In this document: positions 8,593 through 17,936 of the stretch, in pieces | Layout of the letters: every line of letters starts with the position of its first letter | Position numbering within the stretch: the stretch's first letter is position 1 | Origin: Novosphingobium indicum | GTDB lineage: Bacteria > Pseudomonadota > Alphaproteobacteria > Sphingomonadales > Sphingomonadaceae | Direction: 5' to 3' | Length of the DNA: 64,000 nt | Assembly (NCBI RefSeq): GCF_014645195.1 | Contig: NZ_BMLK01000001.1 | Location: 186,001-250,000, forward strand | Notes under the pieces: model-generated | Seen by the model: the letters and a program-made list of their open reading frames with translations, nothing else | Database searches by the model: none | What the model was told of the DNA's origin: nothing | Position numbers and translations under genes: made by a program

Positions 8593-9849
8593 TTACTGGT
8601 TCATCGTGGCGAAGAAGTCCTCGTTGGTCTTCGAGTCCTTCATCTTGTCGAGCAAAAACTCCATGGCGTCGACAGTTCCCATCTGCATGAGAATTCGGCG
8701 CAGCACCCACATCTTCGAGAGCTGATCCTTGGGAACCAGCAGCTCTTCCTTGCGGGTACCGGACTTGCCGACATCGAGCGCCGGGAAGATGCGCTTGTCG
8801 GCCACCTTGCGGTCGAGCACGATTTCCGAGTTACCGGTGCCCTTGAATTCTTCGAAGATGACTTCGTCCATGCGGCTGCCGGTATCGATCAGGGCCGTGG
8901 CGATGATCGAGAGCGAACCGCCCTCCTCGATGTTACGCGCGGCACCAAAGAAACGCTTCGGACGCTGCAGGGCATTGGCATCGACACCGCCGGTCAGGAC
9001 CTTGCCCGAGCTGGGCACCACGGTGTTGTAGGCACGGCCCAGACGGGTGATCGAGTCGAGCAGGATGACGACATCGCGCTTGTGCTCGACGAGACGCTTG
9101 GCCTTCTCGATCACCATCTCGGCAACCTGGACGTGGCGCTGGGCCGGTTCGTCGAAGGTCGAGGAGATGACCTCACCTTTCACCGAGCGCTGCATGTCGG
9201 TGACTTCCTCGGGACGCTCGTCGACGAGCAGCACCAGCAGAAAGACTTCCGGATGGTTGTCGGTGATGGCCTTGGCCATGTTCTGCAGCAGAACGGTCTT
9301 ACCCGTACGCGGCGGCGCGACGATCAGCGCACGCTGGCCCTTGCCCTGCGGGCTGATGAGATCGATGACGCGTGCCGACTTGTCTTTGACCGTCGGATCG
9401 AGGCTATCGAGCTTGAGGCGCGAGTCGGGATAGAGCGGCGTCAGGTTGTCGAAGTTGACACGGTGACGCACCACATCGGGATCGTCGAAATTGATGCTGA
9501 TGAGCTTGGTAATGGCAAAATAGCGCTCGCCATCGCGCGGCGCGCGGATTTCGCCTTCAACCGTGTCACCGGTGCGCAAGCCCCACTTACGGACCTGGTT
9601 GGGCGAGACGTAGATATCGTCGGGACCGGCAAGATAGTTCGCCTCCGGGCTGCGCAGGAAGCCGAAACCGTCGGTAAGAACCTCGATCGTGCCCTGGCCG
9701 ACGATTTCCTCGCCGTCCTCTGCCACTTCCTTGAGGATGCCGAACATGAGATCCTGCCGGCGCATGGTCGAGGCGCCTTCGACGCCCATTTCCTCCGCCA
9801 TTTCGACCAGTTCTGCCGCGTTTTTCTTCTTGAGTTCTTTGAGATGCAT
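8593..9849 (-). CDS. rho: Transcription termination factor Rho
   Basis: A 418-residue protein. An N-terminal helix bundle ([10 protein letters not shown], 1-45) is followed by the cold-shock-like RNA-binding domain ([22 protein letters not shown], ~60-85) and a RecA-type ATPase with Walker A APPRTGKT at 178-185; the Q-loop, R-loop and arginine-finger regions are intact. I chose the ATG at 9849 because Rho proteins start MHLKEL; the frame extends 25 codons further upstream without conservation. Rho near hemE is part of the conserved origin neighbourhood in alphaproteobacteria. Confidence 0.97.
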   Translation of the reverse strand: MHLKELKKKNAAELVEMAEEMGVEGASTMRRQDLMFGILKEVAEDGEEIVGQGTIEVLTDGFGFLRSPEANYLAGPDDIYVSPNQVRKWGLRTGDTVEGEIRAPRDGERYFAITKLISINFDDPDVVRHRVNFDNLTPLYPDSRLKLDSLDPTVKDKSARVIDLISPQGKGQRALIVAPPRTGKTVLLQNMAKAITDNHPEVFLLVLLVDERPEEVTDMQRSVKGEVISSTFDEPAQRHVQVAEMVIEKAKRLVEHKRDVVILLDSITRLGRAYNTVVPSSGKVLTGGVDANALQRPKRFFGAARNIEEGGSLSIIATALIDTGSRMDEVIFEEFKGTGNSEIVLDRKVADKRIFPALDVGKSGTRKEELLVPKDQLSKMWVLRRILMQMGTVDAMEFLLDKMKDSKTNEDFFATMNQ

Positions 9850-10031
9850 TTTGTGTAGATTCCGAATGGAAAAAGAGATGTCGGCCGGCGGATCGTTGGG
9901 CTTGGGGAAAGCAGACCCGGGCATGCGAAAGGGCTTCGCTGCCCCGTGCCGGAGTACCGTTCAAATAAGCGTTGCCATCGCTACGGTCAACGTATCATCG
10001 GCCGGCGCGCGTACAAAGCGCGTCGGAACGA

Positions 10032-10394
10032 TCATTTATCAGGGTCGGCCTGCGCCTCTCGGCCTTCCTTGATGATCTTGCCGAACGCGGACAACTTGCC
10101 GGCTTTGGCCTTCATTTCGGCTGAACACCGTTCCGCATCGGCCTGTATCTCGGTGCGGTAGGTTTGCGTGGTTGTCAGTTCGCGCAGACTTTCCACCGTT
10201 GGAAAGTCCGGCTGACGTCCCTCGATCCGGCCTACGTAGAACATCATCGCCCCGATAACGCCGGACTTTTCACTTTCGGTCATGCCCTCGCTGTGCGCCA
10301 CTGCAATCGCGAAGACGCCCATGCATCGCAAGTCGCTTTCGATAGCAGGATCGACCCCCGCCAGAGCCGCCGCTGCCACCAGACCGACGATCAT
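10032..10394 (-). CDS. Hypothetical small exported protein
   Basis: A 120-residue protein with a short hydrophobic N-terminus (MIVGLVAAAALAG) that could be a signal peptide. The remainder looks helical, with two cysteines (near 24 and 89) and a charged C-terminus. I do not recognise a family. It sits between hemJ and rho on the same strand, 12 bp after the hemJ stop codon, so it is probably co-transcribed with the heme genes. It could be mistaken for a frame shadow, but coding on the opposite strand is not supported here. Confidence 0.6.
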   Translation of the reverse strand: MIVGLVAAAALAGVDPAIESDLRCMGVFAIAVAHSEGMTESEKSGVIGAMMFYVGRIEGRQPDFPTVESLRELTTTQTYRTEIQADAERCSAEMKAKAGKLSAFGKIIKEGREAQADPDK

Positions 10395-10406
10395 GACATG
10401 TCTCCC

Positions 10407-10850
10407 CTAGAACGGTTTGACGACCACCAGCACCACGATGATCGCAGCGGCAAGGCCCGGCACTTCGTTAAGCAGGCGCAGCTTCTTGCCGGTAAGCGGC
10501 CTTTCGCCTTTCGCCAGCTTCTTCCCATAGCTCACGAGCCAGCCGTGATAGCCGCTGAGGGCAACCACGAAGAGCAGCTTGGCATGGAGCCAGGGAGCAA
10601 CCCACCAGCTGCCGGCATATGCCAGTGCGAGACCGAATACCCAGACGAGAATCAGCGATGGCGTCAGGATGATCTTGCGCAGCTTGGCCTCGCGATCGAT
10701 CCAGCGCGCTTCCTCGGCCGAACCGGGCTCGGCCTCCTGATGATAGACGAAATAGCGGGGTAGCATGAACAACCCGGCCATCCAGAAGATCACGAAGATG
10801 ATGTGCCCGGCTTTCAGCCAGAGGTAGGTGGTCTGCAAGATCTGCTCCAT
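10407..10850 (-). CDS. hemJ: Protoporphyrinogen IX oxidase HemJ
   Basis: A 147-residue protein with four predicted membrane helices. Family landmarks: WLKAGHIIFVIFWMAGLF with His16, PRYFVYH after helix 1, WLHAKLL and GYHGW in the middle, and LNEVPGL before the last helix. HemJ oxidises protoporphyrinogen IX in the inner membrane of bacteria that lack HemG/HemY. Its place 74 bp downstream of hemE supports the heme role over the generic CopD-like annotation. Confidence 0.9.
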   Translation of the reverse strand: MEQILQTTYLWLKAGHIIFVIFWMAGLFMLPRYFVYHQEAEPGSAEEARWIDREAKLRKIILTPSLILVWVFGLALAYAGSWWVAPWLHAKLLFVVALSGYHGWLVSYGKKLAKGERPLTGKKLRLLNEVPGLAAAIIVVLVVVKPF

Positions 10851-10924
10851 GAGGTCAGCCTCTTAGCGCCTGCCCCCGGCGCGTGTCAGCCCCTGTTTGT
10901 CGTCGCAAGGTCCAAGTCTGCCGA

Positions 10925-11950
10925 TCAGCGTTCCCAGGCCCGCAGCACACCGAGCAGCCGCTCGACGTTCTCGATCGGCGTATGCTGGCCAATACCGTGC
11001 CCGAGATTGAACACATGCGGACGCCCCGCAAAGGCATCGAGCACATCGCGTGCCTGACGGTCCAGATCGTCGCCGCCAGCCAGCAGCAGCAGCGGATCGA
11101 GATTGCCTTGCACGGGCATGCCGTCCGGAAGATTCCCGGCCGCCCAGACGGGATCGACGGTTTCATCCACACCCACGGCATCGACACCGGTTTCGCGGGC
11201 ATAAGCGACCAGCTTCTCTCCCGACCCCTTCGGGAAACCGATGATCGGCGTTTCGGGATGACGCGCCTTGAGGGCCGAGACGATCCGGGCATTGGGCGCG
11301 ATCACCCATTTCTCGAATTGTGCCGGGGCAAGACTGCCTGCCCAGGAATCGAACAGCTGCACGGCTTCGGCACCAGCCTCGATCTGACCGGAAAGGTATT
11401 CCACAGTGACCTCGATCACCGCATCGATGATCGCCTGGAATGCCACCGGATCGCGATAGGCCATGGCCCGGGTCTCATGCTGATCGCGGCTGCCTTCGCC
11501 AGCCACCATGTAGGTCGCGACGGTCCAGGGTGAGCCTGCAAAACCGAGCATGGTTTTGTCCACAGCCAGCGAAGTCCGCACTTTCCGTACGGTTTCGTAG
11601 ATCGGTGAGAGCCGCTCGGGCACCGCTGTCAGCCCTTCCAGCGCATGATCGACGAGCTTGGGGGACAACTTCGGTCCTTCGCCTGCCAGGAACCTGAGAT
11701 CCTGACCCATCGCATAGGGCACAATCAGAATGTCGGAAAACAGGATAGCGCCATCGAAGCCGAACCGGCGGATCGGCTGCAAGGTAATCTCGGTTGCCGC
11801 GTCGGTATCGTAGACCAGCGCAAGGAAGCCGCCCTTTTCGGCGCGCAGTTCCCGGTACTCGGGAAGGTACCGTCCCGCCTGGCGCATGAGCCAGACAGGC
11901 CGCTTGGTCGCATTCTCACCACGGAGCGTGTTCAGGAGGAGGCCGGGCAT
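10925..11950 (-). CDS. hemE: Uroporphyrinogen decarboxylase
   Basis: A 341-residue enzyme that decarboxylates uroporphyrinogen III to coproporphyrinogen III. The N-terminal signature KRPVWLMRQAGRYLPEYR and the later FAGSPWTVATYM, FDSWAG and GFPKGSG motifs are intact. I chose the ATG at 11950, which gives MPGLLLNTLRGE; the open frame continues another 109 codons across the intergenic region but without conservation and through the proposed origin. Its divergent orientation to ppsR is the arrangement that flanks the Caulobacter chromosome origin. Confidence 0.96.
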   Translation of the reverse strand: MPGLLLNTLRGENATKRPVWLMRQAGRYLPEYRELRAEKGGFLALVYDTDAATEITLQPIRRFGFDGAILFSDILIVPYAMGQDLRFLAGEGPKLSPKLVDHALEGLTAVPERLSPIYETVRKVRTSLAVDKTMLGFAGSPWTVATYMVAGEGSRDQHETRAMAYRDPVAFQAIIDAVIEVTVEYLSGQIEAGAEAVQLFDSWAGSLAPAQFEKWVIAPNARIVSALKARHPETPIIGFPKGSGEKLVAYARETGVDAVGVDETVDPVWAAGNLPDGMPVQGNLDPLLLLAGGDDLDRQARDVLDAFAGRPHVFNLGHGIGQHTPIENVERLLGVLRAWER

Positions 11951-12288
11951 CGCGTTTCGGATCCGATCAAAATAATTTAGAATTTTTATAAAAGATTGAT
12001 GGAGTCTGTTGGTCCTGTGGATATCGGGGACGAGCGCGCCTTGCCCGATTTGTCCCGCGATGAACAGGGTGAAGTGACCGAGCCGACTCTGAGCAGCGCC
12101 GTGGTCAAGCAAAGGTTGTTCGCCTTGTCCACAGGGTGTGGAACCGCGCCCCAGGCTGTCCACAAGTCGGGCTGGGGAATGCGGGTAGCGGGCAGGAAAT
12201 CGGCCCTGCGAGTTGTCACCGGATCGATCCCGTGGTTTATGCCGGAAGATATCCACAAGGAGCCCGAACTCCCGCAAAAAGGCACTTC
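11951..12288. other. oriC: Candidate chromosomal replication origin (oriC)
   Basis: The 338-bp gap lies between divergent hemE and ppsR (the DUF299 / RP001 family), the same gene pair that brackets Cori in Caulobacter crescentus. It contains an AT-rich tract at 11967-12000 (about 34 bp, far below the surrounding GC) suited to unwinding. DnaA-box-like 9-mers (consensus TTATCCACA) are at 12016-12024 (ATATCCACA on the minus strand, 8/9), 12125-12133 (TTGTCCACA, 8/9), 12156-12164 (CTGTCCACA, 7/9) and 12249-12257 (ATATCCACA, 8/9). All genes within 4 kb on either side point away from it. Confidence 0.8.
11967..12000. other. AT-rich tract, putative DNA unwinding element
   Basis: The run from 11967 to 12000 is nearly all A and T in a GC-rich genome and lies at the hemE edge of the proposed origin, beside the first DnaA-like box at 12016. 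It could also serve as the hemE promoter region. Confidence 0.55.
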
Positions 12289-13134
12289 ATGGCGCGTTTC
12301 AACCTGCATCTCCTCTCGGACTCGACCGGCGAAACGCTGGAGATGATCGCTAAGGCTGCGCTTGCCCAGTTCGACGATTCCGACGTTCTTCGTCACTTCT
12401 GGCCGATGGTGCGCTCGCAGCAGCATCTCGACCGGATCATGGGCGAGATTGCCGCCCATCCGGGTCTGGTGTTTTACACACTGGTCAACGAGGAAACGCG
12501 CGGCCGGCTGGAGGAGCGGTGCCAGGCGCTCGGCCTTCCGGCCATTGCCGTGCTCGATGGTGTGACCGACGCGCTCGAGGCGCATCTCGGGCAGGAAGCC
12601 AAGGGGCGCCCCGGCCGCCAGCACAGGCTCGACGATGCCTACTTCGCGCGGGTCGATGCGATTCAATATACGATTGCCCATGACGACGGCATTGCCTGGG
12701 AAGATTGGGAAGAGGCCGACATCCTGCTGGCCGGAGTCTCCCGCACGAGCAAGACGCCGACGAGCATCTATCTCGCCAATCGTGGATACAAGGTGGCGAA
12801 CATTCCCATTGTTGTGGAAAGCCCGCCGCCGCCTGCCCTGTTTGGACTCAAGCGCCCCATGGTGGTGGGTCTGACCACGGCGCCGGAGCGCTTGATCCAG
12901 GTACGCCGTAATCGCTTGCTTTCGCTCAGCCAGTCGCCGGACACAGACTATGTGCAGATGGAAAAGGTCGAGAGCGAAGTGAAATATGCCCGGCGCATGT
13001 TCGCCGACAATTCCTGGGCGGTCATCGATGTCACGCGCCGCTCGATCGAGGAAACGGCGGCTGCGGTGATCAATCTCTATAATGAACGTAAGGCGGCCGG
13101 CATTCAGGGTCAGGTCGGTCCGAAGCCGATCTGA
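12289..13134 (+). CDS. ppsR: PEP synthase / PPDK regulatory kinase-pyrophosphorylase (DUF299)
   Basis: A 281-residue bifunctional regulator that phosphorylates (with ADP) and dephosphorylates (by phosphorolysis) pyruvate phosphate dikinase or PEP synthase. It starts at [16 protein letters not shown], the family N-terminus, and carries the P-loop-like [11 protein letters not shown] at 149-159 and the later NIPIVVE and VGLT elements. The ATG at 12289 is preferred over the longer frame because conservation begins there and an AAGGAG lies about 24 bp upstream. It opens the rightward maf-aroE-coaE-dnaQ cluster. Confidence 0.93.
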   Translation: MARFNLHLLSDSTGETLEMIAKAALAQFDDSDVLRHFWPMVRSQQHLDRIMGEIAAHPGLVFYTLVNEETRGRLEERCQALGLPAIAVLDGVTDALEAHLGQEAKGRPGRQHRLDDAYFARVDAIQYTIAHDDGIAWEDWEEADILLAGVSRTSKTPTSIYLANRGYKVANIPIVVESPPPPALFGLKRPMVVGLTTAPERLIQVRRNRLLSLSQSPDTDYVQMEKVESEVKYARRMFADNSWAVIDVTRRSIEETAAAVINLYNERKAAGIQGQVGPKPI

Positions 13135-13151
13135 AGAACCAGGAAATACCG

Positions 13152-13730
13152 ATGATCGTCCTTGCCTCCCAAAGTGCGTCGCGCCGCGCCATGCTCGAAG
13201 CTGCCGGAATCCCCTTCCGGGCACAGCCCGCCCACGTCGACGAGCGGGGTATTGAACTGGCGCTGGGCGATGCCGGCCCGGCCAAGATCGCTCTCGAACT
13301 GGCAAAGGCAAAGGCGCTGGCCGTGTTTGCCGAAGAGGAAGTCGTGCTGGGAAGCGATTCCCTTGTGGCATGCGGGGGGAGACGCTTCGACAAACCGGCC
13401 TCGCGCGAACAGGCCGCCGAGCATCTGCGCTTCTTTTCGGGCAAGGTCATGGAATTGCACAGCGCTGCGGCCCTGGTTCGTGACGGGGACGTGCTTTGGG
13501 CTGAAAACGCCGTGGCCCAACTGCATGTGGCCGATCTGTCCAACTCTTTTATAGAGAGCTATCTGGAAGCCGAATGGCCGGCCGTTGCCGGCTGCGTCGG
13601 CGTCTTCCGTATCGAAGCACGCGGCGTTCAGCTGTTCGAAAAGATCGAGGGTGACTATTTCACCATCCTTGGCATGCCGCTGCTCAAGGTGCAGGCGGCT
13701 TTGCGCAAGTTGGGAGTGATGCAGCAGTGA
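13152..13730 (+). CDS. maf: Maf family nucleoside triphosphate pyrophosphatase
   Basis: A 192-residue house-cleaning NTPase. It starts [19 protein letters not shown], with the phosphate-binding S-x-S-x-R-R motif at 7-13, and has the conserved [13 protein letters not shown] and [14 protein letters not shown] segments. Members hydrolyse non-canonical or canonical nucleoside triphosphates to monophosphates and affect septum formation. AGGAAA provides the ribosome site. It follows ppsR by 17 bp and overlaps the aroE start. Confidence 0.93.
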   Translation: MIVLASQSASRRAMLEAAGIPFRAQPAHVDERGIELALGDAGPAKIALELAKAKALAVFAEEEVVLGSDSLVACGGRRFDKPASREQAAEHLRFFSGKVMELHSAAALVRDGDVLWAENAVAQLHVADLSNSFIESYLEAEWPAVAGCVGVFRIEARGVQLFEKIEGDYFTILGMPLLKVQAALRKLGVMQQ

Positions 13731-14584
13731 ACGTGCCTTACGCCGAGGTGATCGGCGATCCGATAGCGCAATCGAAATCGCCGGCGATTCACACCTTCTG
13801 GCTTAAGAAACTGGGGCTGGAAGGCCATTATAGCCCTTGCCTTGTCGAGTTGGCCGGTCTCGAGGCCTATCTCGCCGAACGCCGATCCGATCCCGACTGG
13901 CGTGGCTGCAATGTCACTATGCCACACAAGCTCGCGATCGTCCCCATGCTCGACCGGCTCGATCCGCTCGCGGCCAAGATCGGAGCGGTGAACACCGTCG
14001 TGCGCGAAAACGACGGAACGCTGACGGGATACAACACCGACGCTCCCGGTTTCCTGGAACCCTTGCGCGATGAACTGGCTAAAACACACCTGTTCCGTAT
14101 GGCGCGTGTACTCGGCACGGGAGGTGCAGCTCGCGCGATCGTTGCGGCACTGGCGCAAGAGCACTTCGTCATTGTCCTGGCCGGCCGCGATCCGGGCAAG
14201 GCGCGGGCAATGCTCGATGAACTGGCGTCCGGTAAGGATCACCACGCGATCGATCTTGCCCATTTCGTGCATCCGACCGACTTTGCTTTCGATCAGCGCG
14301 AGGGCTGCATGGATCTGATCGTCAATGCCAGCCCGCTTGGCATGACCGGGCAGCCGCCGCTGGCGTTCGATTTCAGCCATGCCCCGCCGGGCAGTGTCGT
14401 TTACGACATCGTTACCAGCCCGCTCGATACACAGTTCCTCAAGGAAGCGCGGGAAGCCGGATTTTCAACGGTCGATGGTCTATCCATGCTGATCGGGCAG
14501 GCGGATAGTGCTTTCGAGCATTTCTTCGGCCGGAAGCCTCCGCGCGAAGACGATCAGACATTGCGGGACCTGATCCTGTCATGA
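13727..14584 (+). CDS. aroE: Shikimate dehydrogenase (NADP+)
   Basis: A 285-residue enzyme reducing 3-dehydroshikimate to shikimate in the aromatic amino-acid pathway. The substrate pocket motif QSKSPAIH (15-22), catalytic Lys68 in NVTMPHK, NTDAPGF with the paired Asp106, and the dinucleotide loop GTGGAARA (130-137) are visible. It starts at a GTG whose last bases overlap the maf stop (GTGA), so translation is coupled. Confidence 0.95.
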   Translation: MNVPYAEVIGDPIAQSKSPAIHTFWLKKLGLEGHYSPCLVELAGLEAYLAERRSDPDWRGCNVTMPHKLAIVPMLDRLDPLAAKIGAVNTVVRENDGTLTGYNTDAPGFLEPLRDELAKTHLFRMARVLGTGGAARAIVAALAQEHFVIVLAGRDPGKARAMLDELASGKDHHAIDLAHFVHPTDFAFDQREGCMDLIVNASPLGMTGQPPLAFDFSHAPPGSVVYDIVTSPLDTQFLKEAREAGFSTVDGLSMLIGQADSAFEHFFGRKPPREDDQTLRDLILS

Positions 14585-15189
14585 CGAAAGAGAAGAAGCG
14601 GCAGACCATCCTCGGCCTCACCGGTTCGATCGGCATGGGCAAGTCGACCGTGGCGGGCATGATGCGTGATTTGGGGGTGCCGGTGTTCGATGCCGATGCT
14701 GCCGTCCACGAACTGCAGGGACCGGGCGGTGCGCTGTTGCCGGCCATCGAGGCAGAATTTCCCGGGACGACCGGACCGGACGGAGTCGACCGGCAGAAAC
14801 TGGGCGCTGCGGTATTCGGTGACTCCGAAAAGCTCAAGCGACTCGAGGAAATCGTGCATCCGGCCGTCGCGGCCATGCGCAGCGGCTTTCTTCGGGACAA
14901 TGCGGATGCCCCTCTCATCGTCTTCGACATTCCACTGCTCTATGAAAAAGGGGGGCAGCAGGGACTTGATGCCGTAGCGGTGGTGTCGGCGCCCGCTTCC
15001 GATCAACGCGAACGTGTTCTTGCGAGGCCGGGCATGACCGTGGAAAAGTTCGAGCAAATTCTGGCACTTCAGGTGCCCGATGCGGAAAAGCGTGCGCGTG
15101 CCGATTTCGTGATAGATACCGGTACAAGCCTGACACAGACGCGCAATCAGGTAGCCGGTATCGTCAGGACGCTGGAACGAGCAGAATAA
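14581..15189 (+). CDS. coaE: Dephospho-CoA kinase
   Basis: A 202-residue P-loop kinase catalysing the last step of CoA synthesis. Walker A is GSIGMGKST (15-23); the substrate region [13 protein letters not shown] and the lid/[16 protein letters not shown] segment around 115-125 are present, and a basic stretch MTKEKKRQ precedes the fold. It overlaps the aroE stop by ATGA and belongs to the same transcription unit. Confidence 0.95.
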   Translation: MTKEKKRQTILGLTGSIGMGKSTVAGMMRDLGVPVFDADAAVHELQGPGGALLPAIEAEFPGTTGPDGVDRQKLGAAVFGDSEKLKRLEEIVHPAVAAMRSGFLRDNADAPLIVFDIPLLYEKGGQQGLDAVAVVSAPASDQRERVLARPGMTVEKFEQILALQVPDAEKRARADFVIDTGTSLTQTRNQVAGIVRTLERAE

Positions 15190-15239
15190 TCGTCGGCAGG
15201 CCCTTGCGCAGGGGGCTATGCAGGCAGATATGGGAAGAG

Positions 15240-15923
15240 ATGCGAGAGATCATCTTCGATACCGAAACGACCGGTTTCGACCCCAAAAGCGGGGACCGCA
15301 TGGTGGAAATCGGCTGCATCGAAATGATCAACCGAGTTCCTACCGGCAAAACATTTCACGCGTATTTCAATCCTGAACGCTCGATGCCCGCTGAGGCGGA
15401 GGCCGTGCACGGCCTTTCGGATGCTTTCCTGGCTGATAAGCCTCTGTTTTCCGAGCTTGCGCAGGATTTTCTCGATTTCATCGAAGATAGCCCGATGGTC
15501 GCTCACAACGCCGGGTTCGACTTCAACTTCATCAATGCCGAGCTGACGCTTTGCGGCCTGCCCATCGTCGGGAAAGACCGCATGGTAGATACCGTGGCAC
15601 TGGCCAAGGTGCGTCATCCCGGTGCCAAGCTTTCCCTCGATGCCTTGTGCTCGCGCTATGGCATCGATCGCAGCCACCGCACCAAGCACGGCGCGCTCCT
15701 CGACGCAGAACTGCTCGCGCAGGTCTATGTCGAGCTTCGCGGCGGCCGCCAGATCGGCCTCGAGCTTGTTGCGGAAACCACTGAAATCGTGACGGAAGTC
15801 AAAGTCCTCGTTCGCAAGGACCGGATATACCGTCAGCCGCGTCCCCACGCGGCCACCGGCCAGGAACTGGCGGCTCACGCCGAGTTTCTCAAGTCGGTCG
15901 ATACCCCGCTCTGGGGTGCATGA
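15240..15923 (+). CDS. dnaQ: DNA polymerase III epsilon subunit (proofreading exonuclease)
   Basis: A 227-residue DEDDh exonuclease: ExoI Asp7/Glu9 in FDTETTGFDP, ExoII Asp94 in HNAGFDFNFINAEL, and ExoIII His150/Asp155 in HGALLDAELLA. The C-terminal ~50 residues should bind the alpha subunit. I chose the ATG at 15240 because the family begins MREIIFDTETTG; a TTG at 15204 would add 12 residues. It continues the origin-proximal gene cluster. Confidence 0.94.
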   Translation: MREIIFDTETTGFDPKSGDRMVEIGCIEMINRVPTGKTFHAYFNPERSMPAEAEAVHGLSDAFLADKPLFSELAQDFLDFIEDSPMVAHNAGFDFNFINAELTLCGLPIVGKDRMVDTVALAKVRHPGAKLSLDALCSRYGIDRSHRTKHGALLDAELLAQVYVELRGGRQIGLELVAETTEIVTEVKVLVRKDRIYRQPRPHAATGQELAAHAEFLKSVDTPLWGA

Positions 15924-15949
15924 ACTCTAGTACTGAGGAGAATTCGCTC

Positions 15950-16534
15950 ATGGATATTCGCGTCTCCGGTCATCAGGTCGACACTGGTGAAGCCCTGCAG
16001 ACTCACGCCAACGAGCGACTGATGGCGATCATCGAGAAGTATTTCAGTCGAGCGCTGTCATCGCACGTCACCTTTGGGCGAGCTCCGGCCGGCGCGTTCC
16101 GATGCGATATCATCATGCATGTGATGCAGAACCTCGTGCTCAAAGGAACGGGTGTTGCGCATGACGCGCATGTCGCCTTCGACCAGGCGGCCGAGAAGAT
16201 CGACAAGCAGCTGCGTCGCTACAAGCGCCGTCTCAAGGATCGGCACGAGCAGGCCCAGCACGCAATGGCGGTGGAAGACGCGGCCTACGAAGAGGCCGGG
16301 TATACGATCTTCGAAGAATCGCCGGCTGATCGCGACGAAGAAGCGGAAACCGATGCGCCCGTCGTCATCGCCGAAACGCGAGTCGACGTGCCGGAAGCGA
16401 CTGTCTCCGACGCGGTAATGATGCTCGACCTGCGCAACACTACGGCACTGTTCTTCAAAAACGCTGGAACTGGGCGGCATAATATGGTTTACCGCCGCGG
16501 CGACGGCTCGATCGGCTGGGTCGAACCGCACTGA
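15950..16534 (+). CDS. hpf: Ribosome hibernation promoting factor, long form
   Basis: A 194-residue protein: N-terminal S30AE/YfiA domain (about 1-100, MDIRVSGHQVDTGEALQTHA onward), a charged linker (110-140) and the C-terminal dimerisation domain (MLDLRNTTALFFKNAGTGRHNMVYRRGDGSIGWVEPH). Long HPF dimerises 70S ribosomes into 100S particles in resting cells. A GAGGAG site (15935-15940) selects the ATG at 15950 over an upstream ATG at 15920. hpf followed by ptsN is the remnant of the classic rpoN-hpf-ptsN order. Confidence 0.93.
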   Translation: MDIRVSGHQVDTGEALQTHANERLMAIIEKYFSRALSSHVTFGRAPAGAFRCDIIMHVMQNLVLKGTGVAHDAHVAFDQAAEKIDKQLRRYKRRLKDRHEQAQHAMAVEDAAYEEAGYTIFEESPADRDEEAETDAPVVIAETRVDVPEATVSDAVMMLDLRNTTALFFKNAGTGRHNMVYRRGDGSIGWVEPH

Positions 16535-16573
16535 CGCTGCCGCAGCGTGCCGAACTTCTGATCGGAAGATAGG

Positions 16574-16603
16574 GGAGAAACCCCCCGGGTGACCGGGGGT
16601 TTT
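16574..16603 (+). terminator. Hairpin with T-run between hpf and ptsN
   Basis: CCCCCGG (16582-16588) pairs with CCGGGGG (16593-16599) around GTGA, flanked by AAA and TTTT. It is either a terminator separating ptsN from hpf or an attenuator that lowers ptsN readthrough. Confidence 0.65.
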
Positions 16604-16651
16604 GGGGCATGCATCAATTGGAAACCGATCAAGCCTAGAATTAGATTTGTC

Positions 16652-17113
16652 ATGACTGGTCTTTTTAACCTGCTGCCCGAGGCCGTGACCACGGCGCGTG
16701 CGGACAGCAAGGACATCATTCTGGGAAAGCTCGCGGCACAGTTTGCCGGGGTCTATAATCTTGATCGCGATACCGTGCTCAAACGGATCGTGGAACGCGA
16801 AGAACTCGGCAGCACCGGGTTCGGTCGCCGGATTGCGATACCGCATGCCCGCATTCCAGGACTGGGCCGGCCCGTTGCAGCGTTCATTCGCCTGGAATCG
16901 CCGGTCGAGTTCGATTCTGCCGACGGTATGCCGGTGGACCTGGTCTTCGGCCTTTTGTCTCCGGAAGGCGCGGGTGCCGCGCACTTGCATGCGCTCGCAG
17001 CGATTTCGCGCATGATGCGCGATGAAACCATGCACGAAGCGCTGCTGGCTGCGCCGGGGCCGGAAGTGCTGTTCAGTCTGCTCAGCAACGTCATCGATCG
17101 CGATGTCGCATGA
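16652..17113 (+). CDS. ptsN: PTS IIA-like nitrogen regulatory protein PtsN
   Basis: A 153-residue EIIA-Ntr protein with the phosphorylated His65 in GFGRRIAIPHARIPG. It accepts phosphate from NPr in the nitrogen PTS and regulates potassium transport, stress and metabolism through protein contacts. The ATG at 16652 begins the usual N-terminus; the upstream extension to 16589 runs through the terminator-like hairpin. No rpoN or hprK is seen within the window. Confidence 0.92.
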   Translation: MTGLFNLLPEAVTTARADSKDIILGKLAAQFAGVYNLDRDTVLKRIVEREELGSTGFGRRIAIPHARIPGLGRPVAAFIRLESPVEFDSADGMPVDLVFGLLSPEGAGAAHLHALAAISRMMRDETMHEALLAAPGPEVLFSLLSNVIDRDVA

Positions 17114-17594
17114 TATGACGGACGGGGAGGCGCCAGAAGTCTCCGGTGCCAATTTGCACTGGCGGGCTCTGGAAGGCCTTTACGCATCCGCGCCGATCAA
17201 CCACAAGTTTCGCTCGTCTCTCGAAATCGTTGGCGAAGGGTTGTCGCGCATCACCTTTCTGATCGAGCCCGACTGTTTTCACGCGGCCGGCGCCGCGCAT
17301 GGTACGATCTATTTCAAGATGCTGGACGACGCGGCTTTCTATGCTGCGAATACGCTGGTGACGGACCGCTTCCTGTTGACGACCTCGTTCAACCTCCACT
17401 TCAGCAAGCCTATCAAGGGTGGCCGTGTGGTCGCCGAGGGTCGCTGGGTCAGTGGGCGCCGCCGCGTCCTGGTGGCCGAATCGTGGCTGCTGGACGAGGA
17501 AGGCGAAGAGGTCGGGCGCGGAACCGGCACTTTCATGCGCTCGCGCATCGCGCTGTCCGGTCTGCCTGGATACACCGCCTCCAAGGTTTCCTGA
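17103..17594 (+). CDS. PaaI-type hotdog thioesterase
   Basis: About 163 residues with a single hotdog fold. The landmarks are the AAGAAHGTIYFKMLDDAAFYAAN region (the catalytic-loop/helix of PaaI-like enzymes) and the TTSFNLHFSKPIKGGRVVAEG strand. Such enzymes hydrolyse acyl-CoA thioesters; the acyl group is unknown. The start overlaps the ptsN stop, with ATG at 17103 or 17115 equally possible. It is followed after 3 bp by the DUF1491 gene. Confidence 0.82.
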   Translation: MSHDMTDGEAPEVSGANLHWRALEGLYASAPINHKFRSSLEIVGEGLSRITFLIEPDCFHAAGAAHGTIYFKMLDDAAFYAANTLVTDRFLLTTSFNLHFSKPIKGGRVVAEGRWVSGRRRVLVAESWLLDEEGEEVGRGTGTFMRSRIALSGLPGYTASKVS

Positions 17595-17597
17595 CCC

Positions 17598-17927
17598 ATG
17601 GATGCGCGGCTTCCGACTCATATCGAAGTCTCAGGGCTGATCCGCAGCGTCGATGCCGCGGGAGGCTTTGCCACGGTAATCAGGAAAGGTGAACGCGACG
17701 CAGGGACGATCATGGTCGTACTCACGGAAAACGGCGCGAATACACGAGCTTACGAGCGTATGCCGCAGCTGGACGGGACCCGCGACTGGCATTGTGTTCG
17801 CAACCAAGATATTGATAAAAAACAGGAATTCGAAGACTTCCTGACCCGGCGGGGTGAGCAGGATCCCGACCTCTGGATCGTGGAGCTGGATATCGCACAA
17901 GGTGAACGCTTCATCGGGCTCGCGTAA
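17598..17927 (+). CDS. DUF1491 family protein
   Basis: A 109-residue protein of the DUF1491 family: LPTHIEVSGLIRSVDAAGGFATVIRKGERDAGTIMV at the start, then a central RDWHC and the C-terminal RRGEQDPDLWIVELD. It is small, soluble, restricted to alphaproteobacteria and of unknown function. Being 3 bp behind the thioesterase suggests one transcript with it. Confidence 0.88.
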   Translation: MDARLPTHIEVSGLIRSVDAAGGFATVIRKGERDAGTIMVVLTENGANTRAYERMPQLDGTRDWHCVRNQDIDKKQEFEDFLTRRGEQDPDLWIVELDIAQGERFIGLA

Positions 17928-17936
17928 ATTTCTTTG

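Noticed and set aside
11951..12277. N-terminal extension of HemE across the intergenic region
   Set aside because: Residues are not HemE-like, and the segment contains the AT tract and DnaA-like boxes; HemE begins at MPGLLLNTLRGE.
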